Positions 36,723 through 45,487 of a stretch of 64,000 nucleotides of DNA are shown here, piece by piece. A program made the translations under genes and the position numbers. The notes beneath the pieces were generated by a model. The model saw only the letters and a list, made by a program, of their open reading frames with translations. It did no database searches and was not told where the DNA came from. The stretch is from an uncultured Ruminococcus sp. (GTDB taxonomy: Bacteria; Bacillota; Clostridia; Oscillospirales; Ruminococcaceae), in NCBI GenBank assembly GCA_910579835.1, contig CAJTWQ010000002.1, forward strand, positions 29,955 through 93,954, in the 5' to 3' direction. Position 1 is the stretch's first letter. Each line of letters starts with the position of its first letter.

Positions 36723-36932
36723 TTATATAAGGTCAATGACAACATTTCCCTTGTCGTCTAGGAGAGGTGTAATTCCTGCCATTGTTGTGCCGATAGTATT
36801 TAAATAATTAACACCTGTAATAGTATCAACAATAATCTGTACTGCACCCGCCATGCCTAAGCCTTGTTCTTCCTTTACAACAAAGCGTTTGTCTTTTTTC
36901 TTTTCGTCTTTTTTTTCAAAAAATAAACCCAT
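36723..36932 (-). CDS. Small DUF6440-like protein
   Basis: The 69-residue product has a Lys-rich start (KKDEKKKDKRF) and a conserved core IIVDTITGVNYL then AGITPLLDDKGNVVID, as in DUF6440 small proteins found across clostridia; the function is unknown. AAGGAGGAATAAACA precedes the ATG. It lies 13 nt after purE and 64 nt before purC, so it is inside the purine operon. Confidence 0.7.
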   Translation of the reverse strand: MGLFFEKKDEKKKDKRFVVKEEQGLGMAGAVQIIVDTITGVNYLNTIGTTMAGITPLLDDKGNVVIDLI

Positions 36933-36945
36933 TGTTTATTCCTCC

Positions 36946-37446
36946 TTAAAGATTGGCTATTTCCTCCTGTAGTTCTGCATCTTTCTGTCTTACTCCCTCA
37001 GCCATTTTAAGCTTTTCATCTGCCAGTTTCTCAGCAAGTTCCTCGTCTGAAATCGCAAGCATCTGCACTGCGAGAATACCCGCATTCTTTGCACCGTTTA
37101 TGCCTACTGTTGCCACGGGCACTCCAGGGGGCATCATGACGGTTGCAAGAAGTGCGTCCATACCCTCAAGCACTGTTGACTTCATGGGAATACCGATAAC
37201 AGGCAATGTGGTATGACCTGCTATTACTCCCGCCAGGTGAGCCGCCATGCCTGCCGCACAGATAATTACGCCGAAGCCGTTTTCATTTGCCTTGTCTGCG
37301 AATTCACAGGCTTCAGCAGGCGTGCGGTGTGCGGACATTACACGGCATTCGTATTCAACACCGTATTTTTTCAGTTCGGTGAGAGCTGATTTTACTATTG
37401 GGAAATCGCTGTCGCTTCCCATTATAACTGCAACCTTTTTTGACAT
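36946..37446 (-). CDS. purE: N5-carboxyaminoimidazole ribonucleotide mutase
   Basis: The 166-residue product begins [16 protein letters not shown] and has [13 protein letters not shown] and [17 protein letters not shown] residues, the class I PurE pattern. It converts N5-CAIR to CAIR. ATG 37446 (AGGAGG eight bases upstream) is used; the longer frame upstream is not supported. It is the first gene of the main purine operon on the minus strand. The gap 37447-37570 has no recognisable promoter or riboswitch. Confidence 0.96.
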   Translation of the reverse strand: MSKKVAVIMGSDSDFPIVKSALTELKKYGVEYECRVMSAHRTPAEACEFADKANENGFGVIICAAGMAAHLAGVIAGHTTLPVIGIPMKSTVLEGMDALLATVMMPPGVPVATVGINGAKNAGILAVQMLAISDEELAEKLADEKLKMAEGVRQKDAELQEEIANL

Positions 37447-37570
37447 ATGTAAATCCTCCTGAAATTTATTAAACTTTAGGCAATACCGCATAAAGCACGC
37501 CTGGCGTCTTTGTACGCCGTATGCCTGCATTTTTTCCGTCATGCTTGGAATCTTCTGATCATAATTTATA

Positions 37571-38665
37571 TTAAACGTTACCGGCTTGTGATTCTGTTCC
37601 GCCGGGAGTCTGGTTGTTCTGTTCCTTGTTATCCTGCGTTTTGACAGGGACCTTGGGATAGTTCGGGGAGTTCTGTATGAACCTTCCTGAAACCGCTTCA
37701 AGGTCGTCGCCGGATGAGCCGCAGAATTCTATAACGGCTTTGTAACTGCCGTTAAGTGTTTGCGGGTTATCGTTTTCATCGGTATAGGCAATTTCAGCTT
37801 CGGCTCTCAGGGACACGGCATAGTGAGGCAGTTCATCATTGGAGTTCACCATGTAGATAACAATATTTGAGAGTCCCGTAAGCTTTTTGGAAAGAATTTG
37901 CTTGTCCTCCGGAAAGATTGTGGTAAAAACCGATTTTTCTCCTGTTCTGATTCCGGAAAGATACTCGCGGCTGCCTGTAAAGGCATATTCAATATATTTT
38001 CCTGTTGCGTCGCAGATTTTTTCAAGCATATCCTTATCAAGGAGTGAAAGCAGATTTATGCTGCTGCTTTTAAGCTCGTATCCGCAGTCGAAAGCGGCAC
38101 CGGAAAGTTCGGCTTTTTTCAGTGACAGTCCGTTGTAGTCAATAGAATAAGTGTACTTTTCCCTGATACCAGTAAGCTCCAGCTTGTCTTCGGTAATGGA
38201 ACAACTTTCCCATGAACGCGTGAAAAGCGGAGAGAAAGTCTCGTCATATAGAACGCATGAACTGTCCGCCGCAGGATATGCGGTATAAAAGACAAAGCTT
38301 CCACGGCTGTGTTTCTTTATTTCACGGTAGATCATGGGGATGACTACGTTTCCTTCATAGTCGATGCACCCGGTCAGAAGCTTTCCATTAATGCGCTTTG
38401 ATACTGTACAGAGATTATCTCCTGTAAAGCTCAGTTCCAGCCATTCCGGGTTTATTATTACACGCTCGTTGCTGTCGATAACGCCGAAAAGTCCGCTGCT
38501 GTCCTCAAAAATCCTGTTGCCCTGTGAATCGCTGCCCAGTTTTTTTTTCACATCTGTTCCGGCAGAGTCTCCGCCGGGACTTTTTCCAGTATCGGAATAG
38601 AATTTTGTTATTGAAGCGGTAAGCAGCAGGATAACTGCAAAAAGTATTGTAACAACAAATCTCAT
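37571..38665 (-). CDS. Exported WG-repeat protein of unknown function
   Basis: The 364-residue product has an N-terminal membrane/signal helix (VVTILFAVILLLTASI) and then short WG-type repeats (GLFGVIDSNERVIINPEW and GCIDYEGNVVIPMIY). The C-terminal 25 residues are Gln/Thr/Pro-rich. WG repeats are common in exported proteins of fibre-degrading and gut Firmicutes. An in-frame TTG at 38677 is an alternative start; neither has a strong ribosome-binding site. It ends 124 nt before purE and may share its transcript. Confidence 0.6.
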   Translation of the reverse strand: MRFVVTILFAVILLLTASITKFYSDTGKSPGGDSAGTDVKKKLGSDSQGNRIFEDSSGLFGVIDSNERVIINPEWLELSFTGDNLCTVSKRINGKLLTGCIDYEGNVVIPMIYREIKKHSRGSFVFYTAYPAADSSCVLYDETFSPLFTRSWESCSITEDKLELTGIREKYTYSIDYNGLSLKKAELSGAAFDCGYELKSSSINLLSLLDKDMLEKICDATGKYIEYAFTGSREYLSGIRTGEKSVFTTIFPEDKQILSKKLTGLSNIVIYMVNSNDELPHYAVSLRAEAEIAYTDENDNPQTLNGSYKAVIEFCGSSGDDLEAVSGRFIQNSPNYPKVPVKTQDNKEQNNQTPGGTESQAGNV

Positions 38666-38697
38666 ATGCTTACTCAAGGCGGCGGCACCCCCGAAAA

Positions 38698-39717
38698 CTA
38701 TTCATTTGTGCCGGAAGGAACGCTGTCCTCCGCAGGTTTGTCCGTAACGGAGATCTCTTTCTTTTGTTTGCGGTAAGTTTCTTCGGTTTCCTTGGCAATG
38801 TAGATAGGTCTGCGTTTTGTTTCCAGATAGGTTTTGGAAAGGTATTGCCCCAGGATACCAGTGCAGAAAAGCTGGAGTCCGCTTAGAAGGAAGATTACGC
38901 ATATAGTAGTCGGGTAACCGGCTACTGCTTCTCCAAAGGCAATGGTTTTGATGACGGTAATAATCATCAGGATAAAAGCGATAATGCAGCTCACGATTCC
39001 CAGAAGCGAAGAAATAGCCAGCGGAGCGGTAGAGAAAGCCATAATTCCCTCCAGGGAGTATTTGAACAGTCCCCAGAACGACCAGGAGCTTGTTCCTGCC
39101 GGACGCTCGACGTTTTCATATTCGATATATTTGGTGCTGAATCCTACCCAACTGAAAATCCCCTTTGAAAAGCGGTTGTATTCGCTCATGTCCAGAATGG
39201 CGTCAACCATCTGACGCGTCATGAATCGGAAATCCTGAGCGCCGTCAACAATTTCTGTCTGTGAGATCTTATTCATTATCTTATAAAACTTTCTTGCAAA
39301 CCATGAACGTATTTTTGACTCCCCCGCACGGCTTACACGGCGTGTAGTGGCGCAGTCGTATTCTCCGTCACGAACATAGCTGTACATTTGCGGCAGGAAT
39401 GACGGCGGATGCTGAAGATCGGCGTCCATAACAACAATGTAGTCGCCTCTGGCGTTCTGAAGTCCGGCATACATTCCAGATTCCTTTCCGAAATTTCTTG
39501 AAAAGGAAATATATCTTACACGCTTGTCCCTGTCCGTAAGCGAACGGAGTATTTCAAGGGTTTTGTCTTTAGAACCGTCGTTTATAAAAACGAATTCAAA
39601 GTTCAGTTCGGGATACTGCTGTGACATCTGGTCGGCTGTTTTGGTTATTTCGTCGTAGAACATGGGAAGAACCTCTTGTTCGTTGTAGCATGGGACGACA
39701 ATAGAAACGAGTTTCAC
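38698..39717 (-). CDS. GtrB-like polyprenyl-phosphate glycosyltransferase (GT2)
   Basis: The 339-residue product has a GT-A catalytic domain with SIVVPCYNEQEVLP at the start, FINDGSKDKT and the metal motif MDADLQHPP, then two transmembrane helices near 225-300 and a charged tail. GtrB-type enzymes move glucose or related sugars to polyprenol phosphate for later flipping, a job linked to GtrA (14134-14646). GTG 39717 is chosen because AAGGAGG lies six bases upstream. It has a promoter at 39783-39811. Confidence 0.88.
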   Translation of the reverse strand: MKLVSIVVPCYNEQEVLPMFYDEITKTADQMSQQYPELNFEFVFINDGSKDKTLEILRSLTDRDKRVRYISFSRNFGKESGMYAGLQNARGDYIVVMDADLQHPPSFLPQMYSYVRDGEYDCATTRRVSRAGESKIRSWFARKFYKIMNKISQTEIVDGAQDFRFMTRQMVDAILDMSEYNRFSKGIFSWVGFSTKYIEYENVERPAGTSSWSFWGLFKYSLEGIMAFSTAPLAISSLLGIVSCIIAFILMIITVIKTIAFGEAVAGYPTTICVIFLLSGLQLFCTGILGQYLSKTYLETKRRPIYIAKETEETYRKQKKEISVTDKPAEDSVPSGTNE

Positions 39718-39782
39718 GGAATTCCTCCTTACTTTCCGCATATTTTATCCGCAGTGAACTTATCACTACCAATATATTATTA

Positions 39783-39811
39783 ATAATACTACAAAACCGG
39801 CAAATTTGCAA
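39783..39811 (-). promoter_or_regulatory. Promoter of the GtrB-like gene
   Basis: On the minus strand TTGCAA (39811-39806), 17 nt and TATTAT (39788-39783) point toward the start codon at 39717. Confidence 0.65.
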
Positions 39812-39915
39812 TAGTAAAACAGACGATTTTATAAATTTTTTCATAGAAACCGTTCTTATAGAAAAAGTGTATTGATTTTTGTGCATTTTTTTGTATTATA
39901 AAATTTAAAAAATCA

Positions 39916-39944
39916 TTGCAGTCATTGGAAAAATGTGGTATAAT
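39916..39944 (+). promoter_or_regulatory. Promoter of prfB
   Basis: TTGCAG (39916-39921), 17 nt and TATAAT (39939-39944) with TGG directly before it (extended -10). The start codon is 33 nt downstream. Confidence 0.75.
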
Positions 39945-39976
39945 AAATATGTATATTTTTGAAAGGATTTGAAATT

Positions 39977-41095
39977 ATGATTATTCTTGATGAATTGAGA
40001 GTTGAAATGACAGGCTTTCGGAAAGAGATGGAGGAGCTTGCAGATGTTCTGAATATAAAGGCTGCGCAGGAACGGGTAGCTGCTTTAAGCGAAGAAACAG
40101 CAAAGGACGGATTCTGGGACGATCTGGAAAATTCACAGAATGTGCTTAAAGAGCAGAAGTCGCTTGAAAGAAAGATAGAAAAATTCAATAAGCTCAATGA
40201 AAGTTTGGAGGATCTTATCACTCTTATCGAGTTGTCTATTGAAGAGGACGACGACAGTTCAATAGAGGAGATCAAGTCTGAGGCGGATGCTTTCAAGACA
40301 AAGCTGGAGGATGAAAAGCTTTCAACGCTGCTTACCGGAGAATATGACGGTTCAAACGCCATACTTACTTTCCATGCCGGCGCAGGCGGAACAGAAGCTC
40401 AGGACTGGACGGAAATGCTATACAGAATGTATAATATGTGGGCCGAGCGCCATAACTATAAGGTGACTCTTATGGACTATCTTGACGGCGATGACGCCGG
40501 CGTTAAATCGGCGTCTATTCTTATTGAGGGTGAAAATGCCTATGGTTACATGAAGTCGGAATCCGGCGTTCACCGTCTGGTAAGAATATCGCCGTTTGAT
40601 TCTTCTGGAAGGCGTCATACATCCTTTGCAGCTCTGGAGGTAATGCCTGAGATTGACGATTCCATTGAAGTTGACATACGTCCGGAGGATATAGAAATGG
40701 AAGTTTACCGATCCAGTGGAGCAGGCGGTCAGAAGGTAAACAAGACCAGCTCGGCTGTACGTCTTATTCATAAGCCTACGGGAATCGTGGTATCCTGCCA
40801 GACTCAGAGAAGCCAGTATCAGAATAAAGATTACGCTATGAAAATGCTCCGCTCTAAATTGGTGGAAATCAAAGAAAGAGAGCATCTTGAGAAGATAGAG
40901 GACATCAAGGGAGTTCAGCGTGAGATTGCCTGGGGTTCTCAGATAAGATCATATGTGTTTATGCCGTATACGCTGGCTAAGGATCACAGAACCGGTTTTG
41001 AAAATGGAAATATACAAGCAGTAATGGACGGCGATATCGACGGTTTTATCAATGCGTTTCTTAAATCGCTTTCACACGGAACATTGGAAAAATAA
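39977..41095 (+). CDS. prfB: Peptide chain release factor 2
   Basis: The 372-residue product has GAGGTEAQDWTEMLYRMY and the GGQ region SSGAGGQKVNKTSSAVRL, with the SPF-type stop-codon-reading segment RISPFDSSGRRHTSF typical of RF2 (UGA/UAA). ATG 39977 follows AAAGGA. Most prfB genes need a programmed +1 frameshift near codon 25 (CTTTGA); here the whole protein is in one frame and that region reads DVLNIK, so the autoregulatory frameshift is absent. It is a single-gene unit. Confidence 0.96.
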   Translation: MIILDELRVEMTGFRKEMEELADVLNIKAAQERVAALSEETAKDGFWDDLENSQNVLKEQKSLERKIEKFNKLNESLEDLITLIELSIEEDDDSSIEEIKSEADAFKTKLEDEKLSTLLTGEYDGSNAILTFHAGAGGTEAQDWTEMLYRMYNMWAERHNYKVTLMDYLDGDDAGVKSASILIEGENAYGYMKSESGVHRLVRISPFDSSGRRHTSFAALEVMPEIDDSIEVDIRPEDIEMEVYRSSGAGGQKVNKTSSAVRLIHKPTGIVVSCQTQRSQYQNKDYAMKMLRSKLVEIKEREHLEKIEDIKGVQREIAWGSQIRSYVFMPYTLAKDHRTGFENGNIQAVMDGDIDGFINAFLKSLSHGTLEK

Positions 41096-41110
41096 ACTTA
41101 TACGGCGGTT

Positions 41111-41360
41111 ATTTAGGATTTTAATATTATATGTTTAGGGATGATTCTTTTAAAAAAAGGGACATCTCTAAAATTTTTATTTTTAATTTTTAGACCCCAC
41201 CGATTTTATGTTTAACGAAAAATCATCAGGATTTTAGAAATTCGTTTTCATAATTTTGATCGGTGGGGTCTAAAAAATAGTATTTAAAGTTTTTGGAAAG
41301 GGGAGGCGGGGGAAAACTTTTCTTAAAAGGGGGCTGATAAGTTACTTAGTAATCCTAAAT
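41111..41360. mobile_element. MITE-like palindromic element
   Basis: The 280 bases between prfB and the TPR gene hold a 250-bp unit bounded by perfect 10-bp inverted ends ATTTAGGATT (41111-41120) and AATCCTAAAT (41351-41360). Its core is an 18-bp perfect palindrome arm pair, 41187-41204 and 41259-41276 (AGACCCCACCGAT and its complement), with further pairing inside. No frame of useful length is present. It is consistent with a non-autonomous miniature element or a large bidirectional terminator. Confidence 0.5.
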
Positions 41361-41375
41361 GAGTGCCATATCATT

Positions 41376-42446
41376 TTATTTTTCCGGATTTTCGTTGATA
41401 GTCTGGGTAATTCCGGGAGGCACCGGCGTGTTTTCTTTTTTTATCGGTTCATATTTAAGGATAATATTTTTAATATTTTCATCACCGGTAAGACCGTATG
41501 TAATTTTTAAAGCCCGGAGAGCATTGGGAATGTCGTCTTTACCGAGATAATATGAAGAAAGCTGTGCCGCTACGGTCACTACCTGCGGATCAGGACCGAA
41601 CTTTATATCATACTTCTGCATTATTTCTTCCATTTTTTCACGTCCTATATATCGAACAGGAGATCCTTTAAGATCGGCAAGATGCTGCATTTCAAGAGGA
41701 ATAGACGGATTCGGAGCTGCCATAACGCTGGCTGTATAGAAAGCTGCAGCATCTTCAAATGCCTGAAAATCTGTAAGAATATAGCCCATATTTGCATAGC
41801 ACCGTGCAATAGCATTGGGGGAAGATGCGACTTTAAGCGTTTCTTGAGTAATTTCAATGAGCCGTTTCTTGTTTTTCAGCCGTTTATAAACTTCTGCGAG
41901 TTCAAATTTGGGACCGCAGTCTACGGGATTGAATTCAATGGCTTTTTGAAGCACAGGGATAGCGTCCAGTGGAGAACCGGCCTCGGTGAGGATATATGCG
42001 TAAGTGGTGATATATCTTGCAAAATCATAGGGAGCGCGAGTCAGCGTCTTATCTGTTTTGTACATCAGCTGAAAAAGGTTTTCCTCAAAGGGATTTCTCA
42101 GTGAAACAAAACGCTCCTTTTCTGTTTCCTTGAATTCAACGGTTATCTTTTTGTAAAGCTTTTCCGCAAGCAACTTTGCTTCGGTAATATTACGTTCGTC
42201 TACAAGCTTATCAATTTTATCGTAATACTGGTCGAGACGTACTCCGTCGATATGGGTAATGCGTATAATTTCATTTCGCTTTTCTTCGGGCATATTCTCC
42301 ATGATAAGATCTCCGGCAGCGGCTATTCCGTCGTTGTTTTTTTCCCGTATAAAGCGTTCGGCTTCCTTGCGAAGCATGGCTTCATTTGCTGTTTTGTCTT
42401 CGCCCATTTTGTTTTTAAGTTCGTTATATATATCATTATATGCCAA
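41376..42446 (-). CDS. TPR-repeat protein
   Basis: The 356-residue product is helical, with TPR-like units between about 130 and 290 (for example SPLDAIPVLQKAIEFNPVD and AIARCYANMGYILTDFQAFE) and no signal peptide, so it is a cytoplasmic protein-protein adaptor. The TTG start at 42446 has GAGG seven bases upstream. It follows the long motif-array protein by 78 nt and may act with it. The function is unknown. Confidence 0.7.
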   Translation of the reverse strand: MAYNDIYNELKNKMGEDKTANEAMLRKEAERFIREKNNDGIAAAGDLIMENMPEEKRNEIIRITHIDGVRLDQYYDKIDKLVDERNITEAKLLAEKLYKKITVEFKETEKERFVSLRNPFEENLFQLMYKTDKTLTRAPYDFARYITTYAYILTEAGSPLDAIPVLQKAIEFNPVDCGPKFELAEVYKRLKNKKRLIEITQETLKVASSPNAIARCYANMGYILTDFQAFEDAAAFYTASVMAAPNPSIPLEMQHLADLKGSPVRYIGREKMEEIMQKYDIKFGPDPQVVTVAAQLSSYYLGKDDIPNALRALKITYGLTGDENIKNIILKYEPIKKENTPVPPGITQTINENPEK

Positions 42447-42524
42447 AGTTATACCTCATTTCATTTATGACGGCAGTTTAAAATACGTTGCCGCCTATAT
42501 TATCATTGCATATGCCGCCCTTAG

Positions 42525-45020
42525 TTAGAATCCTCTCTTTGCCATATCCTTTTTAAATTTGGCGTCGATTTTATCCTGCTTTTTCTTATCCTTGAGAGCA
42601 GATTTTGACATATATCTTATGTCGTTTTCAGGATTATTTTTCGGCTGAGCAGCTTTTGAGACGGATGATCTTGGAGCGGAAGGCGTCTTATACTCGCTGC
42701 CGACCTTAACATCCTGCTGTGCCATAGTTTTTTTATTTTTCAGTGAATTATCACCCATCTGTGAGAGGACATCCTCAATGGAGGATAGAACAGGAGTATT
42801 CGCACGGAGTCCCTGAGTCTCTATCAGATTTTTGTTTGCATAATCCTTTGAGTTTGAAATAGCGTTTACAAAAGCCTGAGAGGTTTCTTTAGAGTGTGGA
42901 TTTACGGCGATTTTTGAAATATTGGCAGAAGGCTGAACGTACTGACCGTTCGGATTCTGGTTGCCAAGCTTGGATTTTATGTATGCAGGGGTTTGAGTAG
43001 GAGCGTCAAGCTGTACATAGGGCTTCTGGATATTTGCACCCATCTGTCCGCCCATAGTATTGCTCATACCCATCATAGGACGCGGCTGAGGAGCAGCGAC
43101 CTGCGGCGGTATCGGAGGCTGCTGACCTCCGATAGGAGCATACATCGGCTGACCATTCGTGTCGTATCCTGTTATCTGCATCTGCATATATGTATATATC
43201 GGCTGCCCTGACGCATCGTATCCTGCAAACTGTGGTACAGTAATAATTTGAGGCTGCTGTACTGGTACAGGCTGAACAGGCGGAGCGGTTTGTACCGGAA
43301 TAGCCTGAACAGGAGGAACAGGAATCGGTTGAGCAGAGGGAGCGGCCTGTATAGAGACAGGAGGGGCAGACTCTGCTGAAACTGGTTGAAAGGGTTCGGT
43401 CTGAACCGGAGCGGCTGTCTGTTCAGATTCGGAAACAGGAAGAATTTTATCAATTGAAGCGGATTCTGCTTCCGCAGGCTCTGAAAAGTCTTCATAAATT
43501 TCCGTGCCGGATGTTTCTTTCTTTTCTTCTGATTCCGCTGTAAACTCCTCTGTTTCATATTCTTCGTAAGCTTCTTCATTGACTGGAATTTCAGAGATTA
43601 CAGCATCCTTTGCTTCCGGAGCGGAGATGCTGTTAAGTACAGGCACCTCTGGTATTCCAAAATCTGAAGTCTCATCTGTCAGGGCAGAATCTTCTTCTGC
43701 CACAGGAACGGAAATACTGTTAAGTACAGGCACCTCCGGTATTTCAAAATCTAAAGTTTCATTTGCCGCAGTGACAGTTTCTTTTTTCTCCGGAATTTCC
43801 GGTACAGACTCAAATGCGGAAAGTTCATCGAGAACAGGTATTTCGGGAACAGAAATTTCGCTGACAGCAGGTGCAGATGTTTGTTCGGAAACAGGAGCGG
43901 AAAGTTCTTCAAGTACGGGAAGAGCAATATCATCTAGTACGGGAGTTTTTATGTCGTCAAGCACTGGAGGAACAATATCTTCAAGAACCGCCGCTGCCGT
44001 TTTAGACTCAGCCGGTCGGATACCGTCAAGATTATGTGAATCTGGTTGCGGAGGCAGGGGAAGCTCCTCCATTTCCGCAGATTGAGGCTGCGTTTCCGGA
44101 ACATCAACTCCCTCAAAGCCAAAAATCTGATTTGCCACAAAATCCCAGTCGGAATTTTCTCCTAAACCAATATCCTGTTCTTCTGACGGTTGTGAAACGG
44201 TTTCTTCAGAGATACTTCTCAGCTCGTCTTCAGAGACGTTGATAACCGAATCGTCGCCTTCATATTTATGAGAAGAGTCTTCATAGCCGTAAAAATCGCC
44301 GTCTGTTTCGACCGGTTGATATTCAGGTTCGTATGTGGGAGACGGAATAGCGAACTGAGCGAGAAAGTCGTCCTGAATCTCTGCCGGCTGCGGTTCCTCA
44401 GGTACATCTTCCTGCGGCTTCTGGATAGCAAACTGAGCGAGAAAATCATCCTGAACAGGTTCCGGCGCAGGTTCTTCTTCCTTGGGAACGTTTATTGCAA
44501 ACTGTGCAAGATCGCTGTCCATAGCAACGCTTGTTCCGGGGATATTCTTCTGTGCGGCATTCTCCTCGGATTTTTGTGCTGCTTCTTCAGCCTTTTTTCT
44601 GGCTTCCTCTTCGGCTTTTCTTCTGGTCTCTTCTTCGGCTATTCTTGCAGCCTCGGCTTCCTTTCGGGCAGCTTCGGCCAGTTCGTCTTCTCGACGTTTT
44701 TGTTCGGGGGTTTTGGTTATTTTTGCAGTGGTGTTTCCGAGAGGAATAATACCTTCGTCCTCAATGCCCTTTTTGGCTCTTGCGCGTTCTTCCTTGAGAA
44801 TTCTTGACATTTCTTTCTTATCGGATCTTATAATCTTCTTTGCGAGTCTTTCCTTGCATTTATCGCAAGAGATTTCCTTAAGGTCGGTCATAATGCCGCC
44901 TATGCGGTATTTTGAGACGTTTTCCGGTTTGATAAGAGAAATACCGCAGCCGGTTTTTTTCTTGTCGTCGCTGCCGTGTATCTCATCGTTAAACGAAGAT
45001 GTTACGAGTAAAATATCCAT
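42525..45020 (-). CDS. Long low-complexity protein with short-motif arrays
   Basis: The 831-residue product has a small N-terminal domain with two Cys pairs (CDKC at 52-55), an Ala/Glu/Lys coiled coil (about 106-157), then a long Pro/Glu/Ser-rich region. Three copies of LAQFAI occur at 171-176, 194-199 and 220-225, with a looser DFVANQIF at 293-300; six PVLD/PVLE/PVLN motifs lie at 352-463; GYD-x-x-GQP-x-Y repeats near 605-640. The C-terminus is basic (KFKKDMAKRGF). It has no signal peptide, so it looks like an intracellular scaffold. No family is recognised. ATG 45020 has GGAG six bases upstream. Confidence 0.75.
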   Translation of the reverse strand: MDILLVTSSFNDEIHGSDDKKKTGCGISLIKPENVSKYRIGGIMTDLKEISCDKCKERLAKKIIRSDKKEMSRILKEERARAKKGIEDEGIIPLGNTTAKITKTPEQKRREDELAEAARKEAEAARIAEEETRRKAEEEARKKAEEAAQKSEENAAQKNIPGTSVAMDSDLAQFAINVPKEEEPAPEPVQDDFLAQFAIQKPQEDVPEEPQPAEIQDDFLAQFAIPSPTYEPEYQPVETDGDFYGYEDSSHKYEGDDSVINVSEDELRSISEETVSQPSEEQDIGLGENSDWDFVANQIFGFEGVDVPETQPQSAEMEELPLPPQPDSHNLDGIRPAESKTAAAVLEDIVPPVLDDIKTPVLDDIALPVLEELSAPVSEQTSAPAVSEISVPEIPVLDELSAFESVPEIPEKKETVTAANETLDFEIPEVPVLNSISVPVAEEDSALTDETSDFGIPEVPVLNSISAPEAKDAVISEIPVNEEAYEEYETEEFTAESEEKKETSGTEIYEDFSEPAEAESASIDKILPVSESEQTAAPVQTEPFQPVSAESAPPVSIQAAPSAQPIPVPPVQAIPVQTAPPVQPVPVQQPQIITVPQFAGYDASGQPIYTYMQMQITGYDTNGQPMYAPIGGQQPPIPPQVAAPQPRPMMGMSNTMGGQMGANIQKPYVQLDAPTQTPAYIKSKLGNQNPNGQYVQPSANISKIAVNPHSKETSQAFVNAISNSKDYANKNLIETQGLRANTPVLSSIEDVLSQMGDNSLKNKKTMAQQDVKVGSEYKTPSAPRSSVSKAAQPKNNPENDIRYMSKSALKDKKKQDKIDAKFKKDMAKRGF

Positions 45021-45032
45021 AATGATCTCCAT

Positions 45033-45150
45033 CCTCCGGCATGACGCTTCATACCGGATGCCGCTTTACGGCTGCGGCTTGCCGATTTCCCAAAGTCCAG
45101 GGCTGACCGAAGAGAAAAAATCCCCGAAAAGCCCGCGGCACATAAATACA
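45033..45150 (-). other. Structured 5' leader of the motif-array protein gene
   Basis: About 120 nt of G/C-rich leader carry a hairpin with arms CCGGTATGA/TCATGCCGG (45038-45059) just before the ribosome-binding site and another with GCCGC/GCGGC. No known riboswitch is recognised. Confidence 0.4.
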
Positions 45151-45155
45151 TGTAT

Positions 45156-45184
45156 ATTATACAATATCTTTCAAAAAAAATCAA
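45156..45184 (-). promoter_or_regulatory. Promoter of the motif-array and TPR genes
   Basis: On the minus strand TTGATT (45184-45179), 17 nt and TATAAT (45161-45156). It defines the start of the leader described at 45033-45150. Confidence 0.75.
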
Positions 45185-45425
45185 CTGCTTTCTGAAAATT
45201 TTCCAGATGAATTATACTAAAATTAATTTTTTTGGAGAAAATAACAAATTGTTATTGATTTTTTTGTCAAAAATACACTGACAAAGTTGAGATAAGATTA
45301 TTTGTTTTTAATGGTTAAATAATTGTGACGTTTTGAAAGACATACAAATTATAGTGTAAGTTGTCAAATGCAACAAATATTTGGAATGTAATTTGTGAAA
45401 AATCAACTATCTTTAAAAAAGAATA

Positions 45426-45454
45426 TAGACAAATCCCCAGAAACAAGCTATAAT
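45426..45454 (+). promoter_or_regulatory. Promoter of rsmD-coaD
   Basis: TAGACA (45426-45431), 17 nt and TATAAT (45449-45454), 34 nt before the rsmD start. The AT-rich stretch 45185-45425 upstream shows no other feature. Confidence 0.65.
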
Positions 45455-45487
45455 AATAGTAATGATAAAGTTTAGGAGATTATTTTG

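Noticed and set aside
39977..40070. Programmed frameshift in prfB
   Set aside because: No CTTTGA or in-frame UGA is present and the frame is continuous.
43579..44085. Ser/Thr-rich plus-strand frame
   Set aside because: It is a mirror of the repetitive motif-array gene and has no start signal.
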